Positions 42,856-51,735 of a DNA stretch of 64,000 bases are shown here, piece after piece. The notes beneath the pieces are model-generated. The model saw only the letters and a list, made by a program, of their open reading frames with translations, made no database searches and was not told the DNA's origin. The DNA is from Paraburkholderia piptadeniae (GTDB taxonomy: Bacteria; Pseudomonadota; Gammaproteobacteria; Burkholderiales; Burkholderiaceae), in contig NZ_CYGY02000067.1 of assembly GCF_900007165.1 (NCBI RefSeq), forward strand, positions 65,137 through 129,136. The letters run 5' to 3'. Numbering within the stretch: position 1 is the stretch's first letter; each line of letters opens with the position of its first letter. The translations under genes and the position numbers were made by a program.

Positions 42856-44112
42856 ATGTCGAATACTTCAGGCACGCGCATCGCAGGACGCAATATCCTC
42901 GCCGTCCCCGGCCCGACGAATATTCCCGACGCCGTGCAACGCGCGATGGTGGTGTCGATGGAAGACCACCGCTCGACGAAATTCCCTGAACTCGCGCATG
43001 GCCTGCTCTCCGACCTGAAGAAGATCTACCGGACGGCCGAGGGCCAGCCGTTTATTTTCCCGTCATCGGGTACGGGCGCATGGGAGGCGGCGCTCACGAA
43101 CACGCTGTCGCCCGGTGACCGCGTGCTGGTGCCGCGCTTCGGCCAGTTCAGCCATCTGTGGGCCGACATGGCGCAGCGCCTCGGCTTCGATGTCGAGATT
43201 CTCGATGTCGATTGGGGCGAAGGCGTGCCCGTCGAACGGGTCGCCGAGATCCTGAAAGCAGACGGCCAGCACACGATCAAGGGCATTCTGGCCTGCCACA
43301 ACGAAACGGCAACGGGCGTGACGAGCGATATCGGCGCGCTGCGCCGCGCGATGGATGAGGCGGGTCACCCCGCCTTGCTGTTCGTCGATGGCGTAAGCTC
43401 GATTGGCTGCATCGACTTCCGCATGGACGAATGGGGCGTCGATCTCGCCGTGACGGGCTCGCAAAAAGGCTTGATGCTGCCTGCGGGCCTCGGCATCCTG
43501 TGCGTGAGCCAGAAAGCGCTGAAGACCATCGCGCACGCGAAATCGCGCCGCTGCTACTTCGATCTCGCCGACATGGTGCGCGCCAACGCAACGGGCTATT
43601 TCCCCTACACGCCTGCCCTTTCGCTCATGTATGGGCTGCGCGCCGCGCTCGATCTGCTGTTCCAGGAAGGACTCGAAAACGTCTTCGCGCGGCATCACTA
43701 TCTCGCCTCGGGCGTGCGCGCCGCCGTCACGGAAGGCTGGGGACTGCAGGTGTGCGCGAAGGCGCCGAAGTGGCACTCCGATACGGTCTCGGCGATCGTG
43801 GTGCCGGAAGGTTTCAACGCCGCCCAGGTGATCGACACGGCGTATCGCCGCTATAACCTCGCGCTCGGCGCGGGACTCTCGAAGGTCGCGGGCAAGGTGT
43901 TCCGCATCGGGCACCTCGGCGACCTGAACGAACTGATGCTGATGAGCGCGATTGCAGGCGCGGAAATGGCGATGCTCGATGCCGGAATCGACGTTCGCCC
44001 CGGCAGCGGCGCAGGTGCAGCGGGACAGTATTGGCGCACGCATGCGCCGTGCGCGCAAGCGGCGACTCAACCGGCAGCCGGGACCGCCGTGCGCCGGGTC
44101 GCCGCTGCCTGA
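42856..44112 (+). CDS. sgaA: serine-glyoxylate aminotransferase
   Basis: A 418-residue class V aminotransferase moving the amino group of serine to glyoxylate, giving hydroxypyruvate and glycine. Marks are NILAVPGPTNIPDAVQRAM at the N-terminus, FPSSGTGAWEAALTNTLSPG for PLP phosphate, LFVDGVSSIGCIDFRMDEW for the PLP Asp, and VTGSQKGLMLPAGL with the Schiff-base lysine near 200. AAGGAGA lies upstream of the ATG. It regenerates the glycine used by GlyA. The C-terminal ~25 residues are an Ala-rich extension. Confidence 0.92.
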   Translation: MSNTSGTRIAGRNILAVPGPTNIPDAVQRAMVVSMEDHRSTKFPELAHGLLSDLKKIYRTAEGQPFIFPSSGTGAWEAALTNTLSPGDRVLVPRFGQFSHLWADMAQRLGFDVEILDVDWGEGVPVERVAEILKADGQHTIKGILACHNETATGVTSDIGALRRAMDEAGHPALLFVDGVSSIGCIDFRMDEWGVDLAVTGSQKGLMLPAGLGILCVSQKALKTIAHAKSRRCYFDLADMVRANATGYFPYTPALSLMYGLRAALDLLFQEGLENVFARHHYLASGVRAAVTEGWGLQVCAKAPKWHSDTVSAIVVPEGFNAAQVIDTAYRRYNLALGAGLSKVAGKVFRIGHLGDLNELMLMSAIAGAEMAMLDAGIDVRPGSGAGAAGQYWRTHAPCAQAATQPAAGTAVRRVAAA

Positions 44113-44180
44113 TTGCACTGTCCCGATGCAGGCGTTTCGGGTCGCGATCTTCCCGCTCACACCACGGCACTCACGACATC

Positions 44181-45137
44181 ATGCAACACGACATCGTCTT
44201 TCTTGACCGTTCCACGCTGAACGCCGACGTGCGGCGCCCCGCGTTCGAGCACCACTGGGTCCAGTACGCATCGACCTCCGCACACGAGGTCGAGCGGCGG
44301 CTCGAAGGCGCCACCATCGCGATCACCAACAAGGTGCCGCTGAGGGCCAATGTGCTCGACAAGCACCCGTCGATCAGGATGATCGCGGTGGCTGCAACGG
44401 GCTACGACTGTGTCGATACGGCGTACTGCCGCGAGCGCGGGATCGCCGTGGCGAACATCCGCGGCTATGCGACGGACACGGTGCCCGAACACACGTTCGC
44501 GCTGATCCTTGCGTTGCGGCGCAATCTGCTCGCTTACCGCAGCGACGTTCGGCGCGGACGCTGGCAACAGACGAAGCAGTTCTGCTTCTTCGATCACCCG
44601 ATCCGCGATCTGCATGGCTCGACGCTCGGCATCATCGGCGGCGGCGCGCTCGGCCAGGGCACGGCGCGGATCGCGCGCGGCTTCGGCATGCGTGTGATCT
44701 TCGCCGCCCACGACTCGAAGCGCGCACGCACGCCGGGTCTCGACTACGTGCCGCTCGACACGCTGCTGCGCACGTCCGATGTGATCTCGCTGCACACGCC
44801 GCTCACGCCCGCTACGCGAAACCTGATCGGACTCGACGAGTTGCGCATCATGAAGCGCGACTGCCTGCTGATCAACACGGCGCGCGGCGGGCTCGTGTGC
44901 GAAGCCTCGCTTGCCACGGCGCTCAAGGAAGGGCTGATCGCGGGCGCGGGCTTCGACGTGCTGAGCCAGGAGCCGCCCGTCGCGGGCAATCCGCTGCTCG
45001 AACTCGATCTGCCCAACTTCATCCTGACCCCTCACGTTGCGTGGGCCTCCGACGACGCCATGCAGTCGCTGGCCGACCAGCTGATCGAGAACATCGAGGC
45101 CTTCGCGCGTGGCGAGCCGCGCAACCTCGTGACCTGA
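44181..45137 (+). CDS. hprA: hydroxypyruvate reductase (D-2-hydroxyacid dehydrogenase)
   Basis: A 318-residue NAD(P)-dependent dehydrogenase reducing hydroxypyruvate to D-glycerate. The nucleotide-binding turn is STLGIIGGGALGQGTARIA near 148. The catalytic Arg lies in LLINTARGGLVCE near 233, the Glu in AGFDVLSQEPP near 262 and the His in LTPHVAWAS near 283. This is the expected third serine-cycle step. The next enzyme, glycerate kinase, is missing from the operon. Confidence 0.9.
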   Translation: MQHDIVFLDRSTLNADVRRPAFEHHWVQYASTSAHEVERRLEGATIAITNKVPLRANVLDKHPSIRMIAVAATGYDCVDTAYCRERGIAVANIRGYATDTVPEHTFALILALRRNLLAYRSDVRRGRWQQTKQFCFFDHPIRDLHGSTLGIIGGGALGQGTARIARGFGMRVIFAAHDSKRARTPGLDYVPLDTLLRTSDVISLHTPLTPATRNLIGLDELRIMKRDCLLINTARGGLVCEASLATALKEGLIAGAGFDVLSQEPPVAGNPLLELDLPNFILTPHVAWASDDAMQSLADQLIENIEAFARGEPRNLVT

Positions 45138-45195
45138 CGGCCACGGAACCATCGAACCACGCAACGGAAACCAGCACTACATCGGAGACATCGAT

Positions 45196-46383
45196 ATGGA
45201 CATTCACGAGTATCAGGCCAAAGACCTGCTGGCTGGCTTCGGCGTGCCGATCCAGCGCGGCGCGGTCGCTTACACGCCGGATCAGGCCGTGTATTGCGCA
45301 ACGGAACTCGGCGGCTGGCACTGGGCCGTCAAGGCGCAGATCCATTCGGGCGCGCGCGGCAAGGCGGGCGGCATCAAGCTCTGCGAGACCTATCACGACG
45401 TGCACGATGCGGCGACCGGCCTGTTCGGCAAGCATCTGGTGACGACGCAGACGGGACCGGAAGGCAAGGTCGTCGAGCGTGTGTACGTGGAAGTCGCGGA
45501 GAAATTCGAACGCGAGATCTATCTCGGCATCGTGCTCGACCGGAAAGCGGAACGCGTGCGCGTGATCGCCTCTGCACAGGGCGGCATGGATATCGAGGAT
45601 ATCGTGCGCACCAACCCGCAGGCCGTGCTCCAGACGGTGGTCGAGCCCGCCGTCGGCTTGCAGCCCTTTCAGGCCCGCGAAATCGCCTTCGGTCTGGGCC
45701 TGAGCATCAAGCAGGTGAGCCGCGCTGTCTCGACGATCATGGGCGCATACCGCGCGTTTCGCGATCTCGACGCGACGATGGTGGAGATCAACCCGCTCGT
45801 CGTGACGGCTGACGATCGCGTGATCGCCCTCGATGCGAAGATTTCCTTCGACGACAACGGGCTGTTCCGCCATCCTCATGTGGCCGAGATGCGCGATGCG
45901 ACGCAGGAAGATCCGCGCGAAGCCGAAGCCGCCCAGTTCGGCCTGAACTACGTGGGGCTCGACGGCGATATCGGCTGCATCATCAACGGTGCCGGCCTCG
46001 CCATGGCCACCATGGACACGATCAAGTATGCGGGCGGCGAACCTGCCAACTTTCTCGACGTCGGCGGCGGCGCATCGCCCGAGCGCGTGGCGGCCGCATT
46101 TCGCCTCGTGCTGTCGGACCAGAACGTGTCGGCCGTCCTCGTCAACATCTTCGCCGGCATCAATCGCTGCGACTGGGTCGCCGAGGGCGTCGTGCAGGCG
46201 GCACGCGGCCTGAGGGTGCCGCTGGTCGTGCGACTGGCGGGGACGAACGTCGCGGAAGGACGACGCATCATCAAGGAAAGCGGGTTGCCCATCATCTCGG
46301 CGGAATCGCTGCTGGATGCGGCACAAAAGGCCGTCGAGGCATCCAAGGCGCACCGCGCGCGCCAGGCCGGCAATCACAGATAA
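45196..46383 (+). CDS. mtkA: malate-CoA ligase (malate thiokinase) beta subunit
   Basis: A 395-residue ATP-grasp protein homologous to the beta subunit of succinyl-CoA synthetase. MDIHEYQAKDLLAGFGVPI, the nucleotide site WAVKAQIHSGARGKAGGIK, LDATMVEINPLVVTADD and LDVGGGASPERVAAAF follow family order. Between hprA and mtkB, and followed by ppc and mcl, it is best read as MtkA, which activates malate to malyl-CoA. GGAGA lies upstream of the ATG. Sequence alone does not separate it fully from SucC; context does. Confidence 0.9.
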   Translation: MDIHEYQAKDLLAGFGVPIQRGAVAYTPDQAVYCATELGGWHWAVKAQIHSGARGKAGGIKLCETYHDVHDAATGLFGKHLVTTQTGPEGKVVERVYVEVAEKFEREIYLGIVLDRKAERVRVIASAQGGMDIEDIVRTNPQAVLQTVVEPAVGLQPFQAREIAFGLGLSIKQVSRAVSTIMGAYRAFRDLDATMVEINPLVVTADDRVIALDAKISFDDNGLFRHPHVAEMRDATQEDPREAEAAQFGLNYVGLDGDIGCIINGAGLAMATMDTIKYAGGEPANFLDVGGGASPERVAAAFRLVLSDQNVSAVLVNIFAGINRCDWVAEGVVQAARGLRVPLVVRLAGTNVAEGRRIIKESGLPIISAESLLDAAQKAVEASKAHRARQAGNHR

Positions 46384-46394
46384 GGAGAACAGAC

Positions 46395-47300
46395 ATGAGT
46401 ATCCTGATCGACGAAACCACCCGCGTCATCGTGCAGGGCTTCACGGGCGACAAGGCCTCGTTCCACGCGAAGGAGATGATTGCCTACGGGACCAGCGTGG
46501 TCGGCGGCGTGACGCCCGGCAAGGGCGGCAAGCATCACCTCGAGCGCCCCGTATTCGACACCGTGAAAGAGGCCGTACGCGAAACGGGCGCGACCGCGAG
46601 CCTCGTGTTCGTGCCGCCGCCCTACTGCGCCGACGCCATCATGGAAGCCGCCGACGCGGGGCTGAAACTCGTCTGCGTGATCACCGACGGCATCCCGGCG
46701 CAGGACATGATGCGCGTCAAACGCTATCTGCTGCGCTATCCGAAGGAAACCCGCACGATGGTGGTCGGCCCGAACTGCGCGGGGATCATCAGCGCGGGAC
46801 GCGCGATGCTCGGCATCATGCCGGGTCATATCTACCGGCGCGGCAATATCGGCATCGTGTCGCGTTCGGGCACGCTCGGTTACGAAGCCGCCGCGCAACT
46901 CAACGCGCTCGGCCTCGGTGTCACGACGAGCGTGGGCATCGGCGGCGACCCCATCAACGGCAGCTCATTCCTCGATCATCTGAAGCTGTTCGAACAGGAC
47001 CCCGAGACGGAAGCCGTCGTGATGATCGGCGAGATCGGCGGCCCGCAGGAAGCGGAGGCCGCGAAGTGGGTCAGCGAGCATATGACGAAGCCCGTCGTCG
47101 GCTATGTGGCCGGTCTCACGGCACCGAAGGGCCGGCGCATGGGACACGCGGGCGCCATCATCTCGGCGGCAGGCGATAGCGCCGCCGAGAAAGCCGAAAT
47201 CATGAAGTCCTACGGCCTCCCGGTTGCGCCGAGCGCGTCCGAGCTGGGTTCCACGGTTGCCTCTGTGCTCGAAGACAATGTCGCGCGCCGCGTTGCCTGA
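46395..47300 (+). CDS. mtkB: malate-CoA ligase alpha subunit
   Basis: A 301-residue SucD homologue. VIVQGFTGDKASFHAKEMIA is the CoA-binding N-terminus and VVGPNCAGIISAGRAMLGIM and RSGTLGYEAAAQL the core. The phospho-His is in GRRMGHAGAIISAAG near residue 250. AAGGAGA precedes the ATG by a good spacing and mtkA ends 11 bases upstream, giving a typical two-subunit cassette. Its end overlaps the ppc start. Confidence 0.9.
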   Translation: MSILIDETTRVIVQGFTGDKASFHAKEMIAYGTSVVGGVTPGKGGKHHLERPVFDTVKEAVRETGATASLVFVPPPYCADAIMEAADAGLKLVCVITDGIPAQDMMRVKRYLLRYPKETRTMVVGPNCAGIISAGRAMLGIMPGHIYRRGNIGIVSRSGTLGYEAAAQLNALGLGVTTSVGIGGDPINGSSFLDHLKLFEQDPETEAVVMIGEIGGPQEAEAAKWVSEHMTKPVVGYVAGLTAPKGRRMGHAGAIISAAGDSAAEKAEIMKSYGLPVAPSASELGSTVASVLEDNVARRVA

Positions 47301-50190
47301 CTGGGGCTACGGCATCGACACACAGCCCGACCCGCCGCGCGTCGAGGCTGTGCGCCCCCTCCATGCGGGCAGGCACGCCGCCGCCGACGGGCTGCACAAG
47401 CTCGCGGCCGCGTCGGCGTCGCTGCCCGCCCTCAGCGCGGACGACTATGAAGAAGCAGTGATCGATCTGCTGTCGGAGCTGTTGCGCGACATCGCGCACG
47501 CCCGTCAGCCCGAAGTCGAACGCACGTTGCGGGGAGAGTCCGCGCACGAATCGATGAGCGAGCTGATGCGCGAGCGAATGGACGACCGCACCGCCCGCGT
47601 CGTGCTGCGGCGCATGCTGCAAGCGCAAGGCATGTGGTTCCAGCTGCTCAGCATTGCCGAGCAAAGCACGGCGATGCGCCGGCGCCGCGAGATCGAGATC
47701 GAAGGCGGCTATGACCAGTTGCCCGATTCGTTTGCGCGCGTGATTGCCGAAGTCGCTGACGCCGGCGTTCCCGCTGCCGAAGTGCGCGACGCGCTGAGCC
47801 ATCTGAAAGTTCGGCCCGTGCTGACGGCCCATCCGACGGAAGCGAAGCGGGTCACCGTGCTCGAAATCCACAGGCGCATCTACCGGCGCCTGATGGAACT
47901 CGAATCGCCGCGCTGGACGCCTCGCGAACGCACTGCGCTCGTCCTCGCGCTCAGAAACGATATCGAGCTGTTGTGGATGAGCGGCGAACTGCGGCTCGAA
48001 AAGCCCACTGTCGCACAGGAAGTCGCGTGGGGACTGCACTTTTTCGGCGAGACGCTGTTCGAAGCCGTGCCGCTGCTGTTCGACAAGCTGGAGAACGCGC
48101 TCGAGCGCCACTATCCGGGCGAGCGCTTCGACCTGCCGCGCTTTTTCCAGTTCGGTTCGTGGATAGGCGGAGACCGGGACGGCAATCCGTTCGTCGACGA
48201 CAGCGTCACGCGCGCGACGCTGCATGAGAACAGGCTGGCGTGTCTGAAGCGCTATCGGCTGCGTCTCGTCGAACTGACGCAGATGCTGAGCATCACATCC
48301 GAAGCCTTGCCCGCGCCGGACAGCTTTCACGAAGCGCTTGCACGCGCATTGATGGCCAGCGGCGAACCCACGTCCATCGCGTCACGCAATCCGGGCGAAC
48401 TGTTCCGTCAATACCTGACGTGCATCCTGCGGCGGCTCGATGCGACGCTCGCCAACGCGAGCCGTCCCGCCGACGGCGCTCCCGTTCAGGGCGGCTACAC
48501 GAGCGCCGACGAACTGGCCGCCGACCTGCTCGTGATCGAGCAGACACTCCTCGCGACAGAAAGCGGGCAGCTGGCGCGGATGCTCATACGGCCATTGCGG
48601 CACGAAGTGGAGACGTTTCGCTTCAGCACCGTGCAGCTCGATCTGCGCCAGAACACGACTGTCATCGAGCAAGCCCTGCGTGCTTTGTGGCGCGCGACCT
48701 GCGGCACGTCCGGCGAGCCGCCCGCGAGCGACTCGCAAGAATGGAAAGCGTGGCTCTTGAGCGAACTGGGGCAAGCGTCGGACAGCGAAGCGGAACGGGA
48801 GCGCCGTTTTCTCGCGCTGCCGCCCGAGGCGGCACAGACGCTGCAGATTTTCCGCACGGTGCGCGAGATGCGTCAGCAGGTGGATCGCAATGCGTTCGGC
48901 GCGTTCATTCTCAGCATGACGCATCGTGCGAACGACGTGCTCGGCGTCTATCTGCTTGCGAAGGAAGCGGGACTCTTTTCCGACGCGGCGGGCACGGAAA
49001 GCTGCACGCTGCCCGTCGTGCCCTTGCTCGAAACCATCGACGATCTGCGCCGCGCGCCTGAAATCCTGCGCGAACTGCTGGCCGTGCCGATGGTCCGCCG
49101 CAGCATCCGCGCGCAGGGCGGCGTGCAGGAGATCATGATCGGTTATTCCGATTCGAACAAGGACGGCGGATTCTTCGCGAGCAACTGGGAGCTGTCGAAG
49201 GCGCAGACGAAGATCAAGCGGCTTGGCGACGAACTCGGCATTTCGATCGCGTTCTTCCATGGACGCGGCGGTTCCGTGAGCCGGGGCGGCATCCCTGCTG
49301 GCCGCGCGATTGCCGCGTTGCCCGCCGGCTCGGTCAACGGACGTTTTCGCGTAACCGAACAGGGCGAAGTGGTGTCGTTCAAATACGCGAATCGAGGCAC
49401 CGCGCAGTATCACGTCGAGTTGCTGGCATCGAGCGTGCTCGAACATACGCTGAAGTCCGAGCGCGAGGAAGCGTTGCTGCCCAAGGGCGAATTCGATGAG
49501 GCGATGGAAGCGCTCTCCGGCGCGTCGCGAGCCGCGTACGCGAAGTTCATCGAGCAGCCGGGCGTGCTCGCGTATTTTCAGGCGGCGAGCCCGCTTGAAG
49601 AGCTGTCGATGCTCAACATGGGCTCGCGCCCTGCGCGCCGCTTCGGCGCAAAGAGCTTGCAGGATCTGCGCGCGATTCCGTGGGTGTTCGCATGGGCGCA
49701 GAACCGCCACGCGCTCACGGGCTGGTACGGCGTCGGCAGCGCGATCGAAGGCTTTCTCTCGGTGCGTCAGGAACGCGGACTCGATCTGCTGCGGCGGATG
49801 TTCGACGAATCGCGGCTGTTCCGGCTCGTCATCGACGAAGTCGAGAAGACGCTGGCCCAGGTGAACGTGGATATTGCGCGGGAATACGCGAGCCTCGTTC
49901 AGGATGAGCAGACCCGCGACACGCTCTTCAGGCAGATCGAGGCCGAATACCAGCTCACCGTGAAGATGGTGAAGACGGTCACGGGTTCGCCCGGACTGGG
50001 CGCGCGCTTTCCGAAGTTCACTGCCCGCCTGCAGCGCCGCCTGCCCGCGATCGATCTCATCAGCCGGCAGCAGATCGAACTGCTTCGCCTCTACCGCTCC
50101 GCAGAGACCGAACGGCAGCGGCGCGCGTATCAGGTGCCGCTGCTGCTGTCCATCAACTGCATCGCATCGGGTTTCGGCGCGACGGGCTGA
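47278..50190 (+). CDS. ppc: phosphoenolpyruvate carboxylase
   Basis: A 970-residue enzyme adding bicarbonate to PEP to form oxaloacetate, the second carbon entry of the serine cycle. The catalytic His motif VLTAHPTEAKR is near residue 185, GSWIGGDRDGNPFV near 290, IGYSDSNKDGGFFASNWEL near 625 and FHGRGGSVSRGGIPAGRAI near 665. The C-terminal LLLSINCIASGFGATG replaces the usual N-T-G end, as seen in some family members. ATG 47278 overlaps mtkB by 23 bases and lacks a strong ribosome-binding site; coupling is likely. An upstream in-frame ATG at 47224 is less likely. Confidence 0.92.
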   Translation: MSRAALPDWGYGIDTQPDPPRVEAVRPLHAGRHAAADGLHKLAAASASLPALSADDYEEAVIDLLSELLRDIAHARQPEVERTLRGESAHESMSELMRERMDDRTARVVLRRMLQAQGMWFQLLSIAEQSTAMRRRREIEIEGGYDQLPDSFARVIAEVADAGVPAAEVRDALSHLKVRPVLTAHPTEAKRVTVLEIHRRIYRRLMELESPRWTPRERTALVLALRNDIELLWMSGELRLEKPTVAQEVAWGLHFFGETLFEAVPLLFDKLENALERHYPGERFDLPRFFQFGSWIGGDRDGNPFVDDSVTRATLHENRLACLKRYRLRLVELTQMLSITSEALPAPDSFHEALARALMASGEPTSIASRNPGELFRQYLTCILRRLDATLANASRPADGAPVQGGYTSADELAADLLVIEQTLLATESGQLARMLIRPLRHEVETFRFSTVQLDLRQNTTVIEQALRALWRATCGTSGEPPASDSQEWKAWLLSELGQASDSEAERERRFLALPPEAAQTLQIFRTVREMRQQVDRNAFGAFILSMTHRANDVLGVYLLAKEAGLFSDAAGTESCTLPVVPLLETIDDLRRAPEILRELLAVPMVRRSIRAQGGVQEIMIGYSDSNKDGGFFASNWELSKAQTKIKRLGDELGISIAFFHGRGGSVSRGGIPAGRAIAALPAGSVNGRFRVTEQGEVVSFKYANRGTAQYHVELLASSVLEHTLKSEREEALLPKGEFDEAMEALSGASRAAYAKFIEQPGVLAYFQAASPLEELSMLNMGSRPARRFGAKSLQDLRAIPWVFAWAQNRHALTGWYGVGSAIEGFLSVRQERGLDLLRRMFDESRLFRLVIDEVEKTLAQVNVDIAREYASLVQDEQTRDTLFRQIEAEYQLTVKMVKTVTGSPGLGARFPKFTARLQRRLPAIDLISRQQIELLRLYRSAETERQRRAYQVPLLLSINCIASGFGATG

Positions 50191-50248
50191 ACGTCCGTCG
50201 CCCGTCGTCGATACCCGCCATCCACAGGTTGCCTACAGGAGAACCCGC

Positions 50249-51232
50249 ATGAGCTTCACTGTCATCGAGCAGGCCAAAGCGCGGTTGCATCGTTCGGAGC
50301 TGGCTGTCCCCGGCTCGAATACCGCGATGTTCGAAAAGGCTGCGCGCTCGGCCGCCGACATCGTCTTCCTCGACTGCGAAGACGCTGTCGCGCCGGACGA
50401 CAAGGAACAGGCGCGCAAGAACATCATCGAAGGGCTCAACGAAATCGACTGGGGAACCAGGACGATGATGGTCCGCATCAACGGTCTCGATACGCATTAC
50501 ATGTATCGCGATGTCGTCGATATCGTCGAGGCTTGTCCGCGTCTCGACATGATCCTGATTCCGAAGGTCGGCGTGGCCGCGGACGTGTACGCCGTCGACA
50601 TGCTCGTCACGCAGATCGAGGCCGCGCGCGGGCGCAGCAAACGCATCGGCTTCGAAGTGCTGATCGAGACCGCGCTCGGCATGGCGAACGTCGAGAGCAT
50701 CGCGCAATCGAGCCGGCGTCTGGAGGCGATGTCGTTCGGCGTCGCGGACTATGCGGCATCGACGCGCGCGCGCACGACGGTGATCGGCGGCGTGAATCGC
50801 GACTACGGCGTGCTCACGGACAAGAACGAGCGCGGCGAGCGCGATTACTTCTGGAGCGATCAATGGCATGCCGCGCAAACGCGGATGATGGTCGCGTGCC
50901 GCGCGTATGGGCTGCGTCCCATCGACGGTCCGTTCGGCGATTTCAGCGATCCCGATGGCTACGATGCAGCCGCGCGCCGCGCTGCCGTGCTGGGCTATGA
51001 GGGCAAGTGGGCGATCCATCCGTCGCAGATCGAGTTCGCCAACCGCGTATTCACGCCCGCCGAAGCCGAAGTCACCAAGGCTCGCCGCATCATGGATGCG
51101 ATGGCGCAAGCCGCAAAGGAAGGCAAAGGCGCCGTTTCGCTCGATGGGAGACTGATCGATGCCGCGAGTATCCGGATGGCCGAGGCGTTGCTCGCGACTG
51201 CGGACGCGATCGGCAATGACAGTAAGCGGTAG
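50249..51232 (+). CDS. mcl: L-malyl-CoA/beta-methylmalyl-CoA lyase
   Basis: A 327-residue CitE-like lyase splitting malyl-CoA to acetyl-CoA and glyoxylate. SELAVPGSNTAMFEKAARS holds the substrate Arg-equivalent region, ADIVFLDCEDAVAPDDKEQA the metal Asp, FEVLIETALGMANVESIA the metal Glu, and DGPFGDFSDPDGY and GKWAIHPSQIEFAN the C-terminal lid. AGGAGA precedes the ATG. It is last in the operon and is followed by a strong hairpin. It closes the serine cycle by releasing glyoxylate for SgaA. Confidence 0.92.
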   Translation: MSFTVIEQAKARLHRSELAVPGSNTAMFEKAARSAADIVFLDCEDAVAPDDKEQARKNIIEGLNEIDWGTRTMMVRINGLDTHYMYRDVVDIVEACPRLDMILIPKVGVAADVYAVDMLVTQIEAARGRSKRIGFEVLIETALGMANVESIAQSSRRLEAMSFGVADYAASTRARTTVIGGVNRDYGVLTDKNERGERDYFWSDQWHAAQTRMMVACRAYGLRPIDGPFGDFSDPDGYDAAARRAAVLGYEGKWAIHPSQIEFANRVFTPAEAEVTKARRIMDAMAQAAKEGKGAVSLDGRLIDAASIRMAEALLATADAIGNDSKR

Positions 51233-51247
51233 TCCGGAAAAGAAGCG

Positions 51248-51268
51248 GGCGGCCCGCGGGGCCGCCCC
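51248..51268. terminator. strong hairpin between mcl and the convergent minus-strand gene
   Basis: Arms GGGCGGCCC and GGGCCGCCC form a perfect 9-bp stem around GCG. There is no long T run on either side, so it may be a weak terminator or an mRNA 3'-end stabiliser. Placed between convergent operons it probably serves both. Confidence 0.7.
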
Positions 51269-51296
51269 TCATACCTATGCGATGTCAGTTCAACGG

Positions 51297-51689
51297 TCAG
51301 CCGAAGGCCAGCGCCATCGCCTCACGTTCCTGACACAGATAGTCGCCATGCACCTGATTCCAGGTCGACAGAATGGCATCGGCAGCGCAATCCGCGTCAT
51401 GCCCGGTGGTCGCCCACGCAATGACCGACAGGCGCATCACGGCACGTCCTTGCCACACTGCCGCACGCACATCGCCGACGCCCTGCGCCTGGATGCGCGC
51501 GATCGTGCGCAACGTCAGCTGGTCGGCAAGCGCGTCGTCGTAGGAGGAGCCGAAGCGCGCGATCACCTCGTTCGACTCGTTCTCGTTGACCAGCGCGACG
51601 CCGGGTCCCAACGCAAGCCGGCGCGCGATGCGGCATGACGGCGCAAGAGGCGCGGCGGTCTTAAGTGCCTTGTGTGTATCGTCAGTCAT
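51297..51689 (-). CDS. free-standing C-terminal domain of a group II PLP decarboxylase
   Basis: A 130-residue protein. From about residue 45 it matches the C-terminal domain of aromatic/aspartate-type PLP decarboxylases: NEVIARFGSSYDDALADQLT, IARIQAQGVGDVRAAVWQGR, then RAVMRLSVIAWATTGHDADC. The large PLP-binding domain with its lysine is absent, so it cannot be an enzyme alone. It still has its own ATG with GGGAGTC upstream, and no relics of the missing part are seen before it. It lies behind folD at the end of the methylamine operon. It may be a regulatory or partner subunit, or a stabilised fragment. Confidence 0.65.
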   Translation of the reverse strand: MTDDTHKALKTAAPLAPSCRIARRLALGPGVALVNENESNEVIARFGSSYDDALADQLTLRTIARIQAQGVGDVRAAVWQGRAVMRLSVIAWATTGHDADCAADAILSTWNQVHGDYLCQEREAMALAFG

Positions 51690-51735
51690 CCGAGACTCCC
51701 TGTCATCGTGAACGCTATAACCCATTCCCCCTCGC

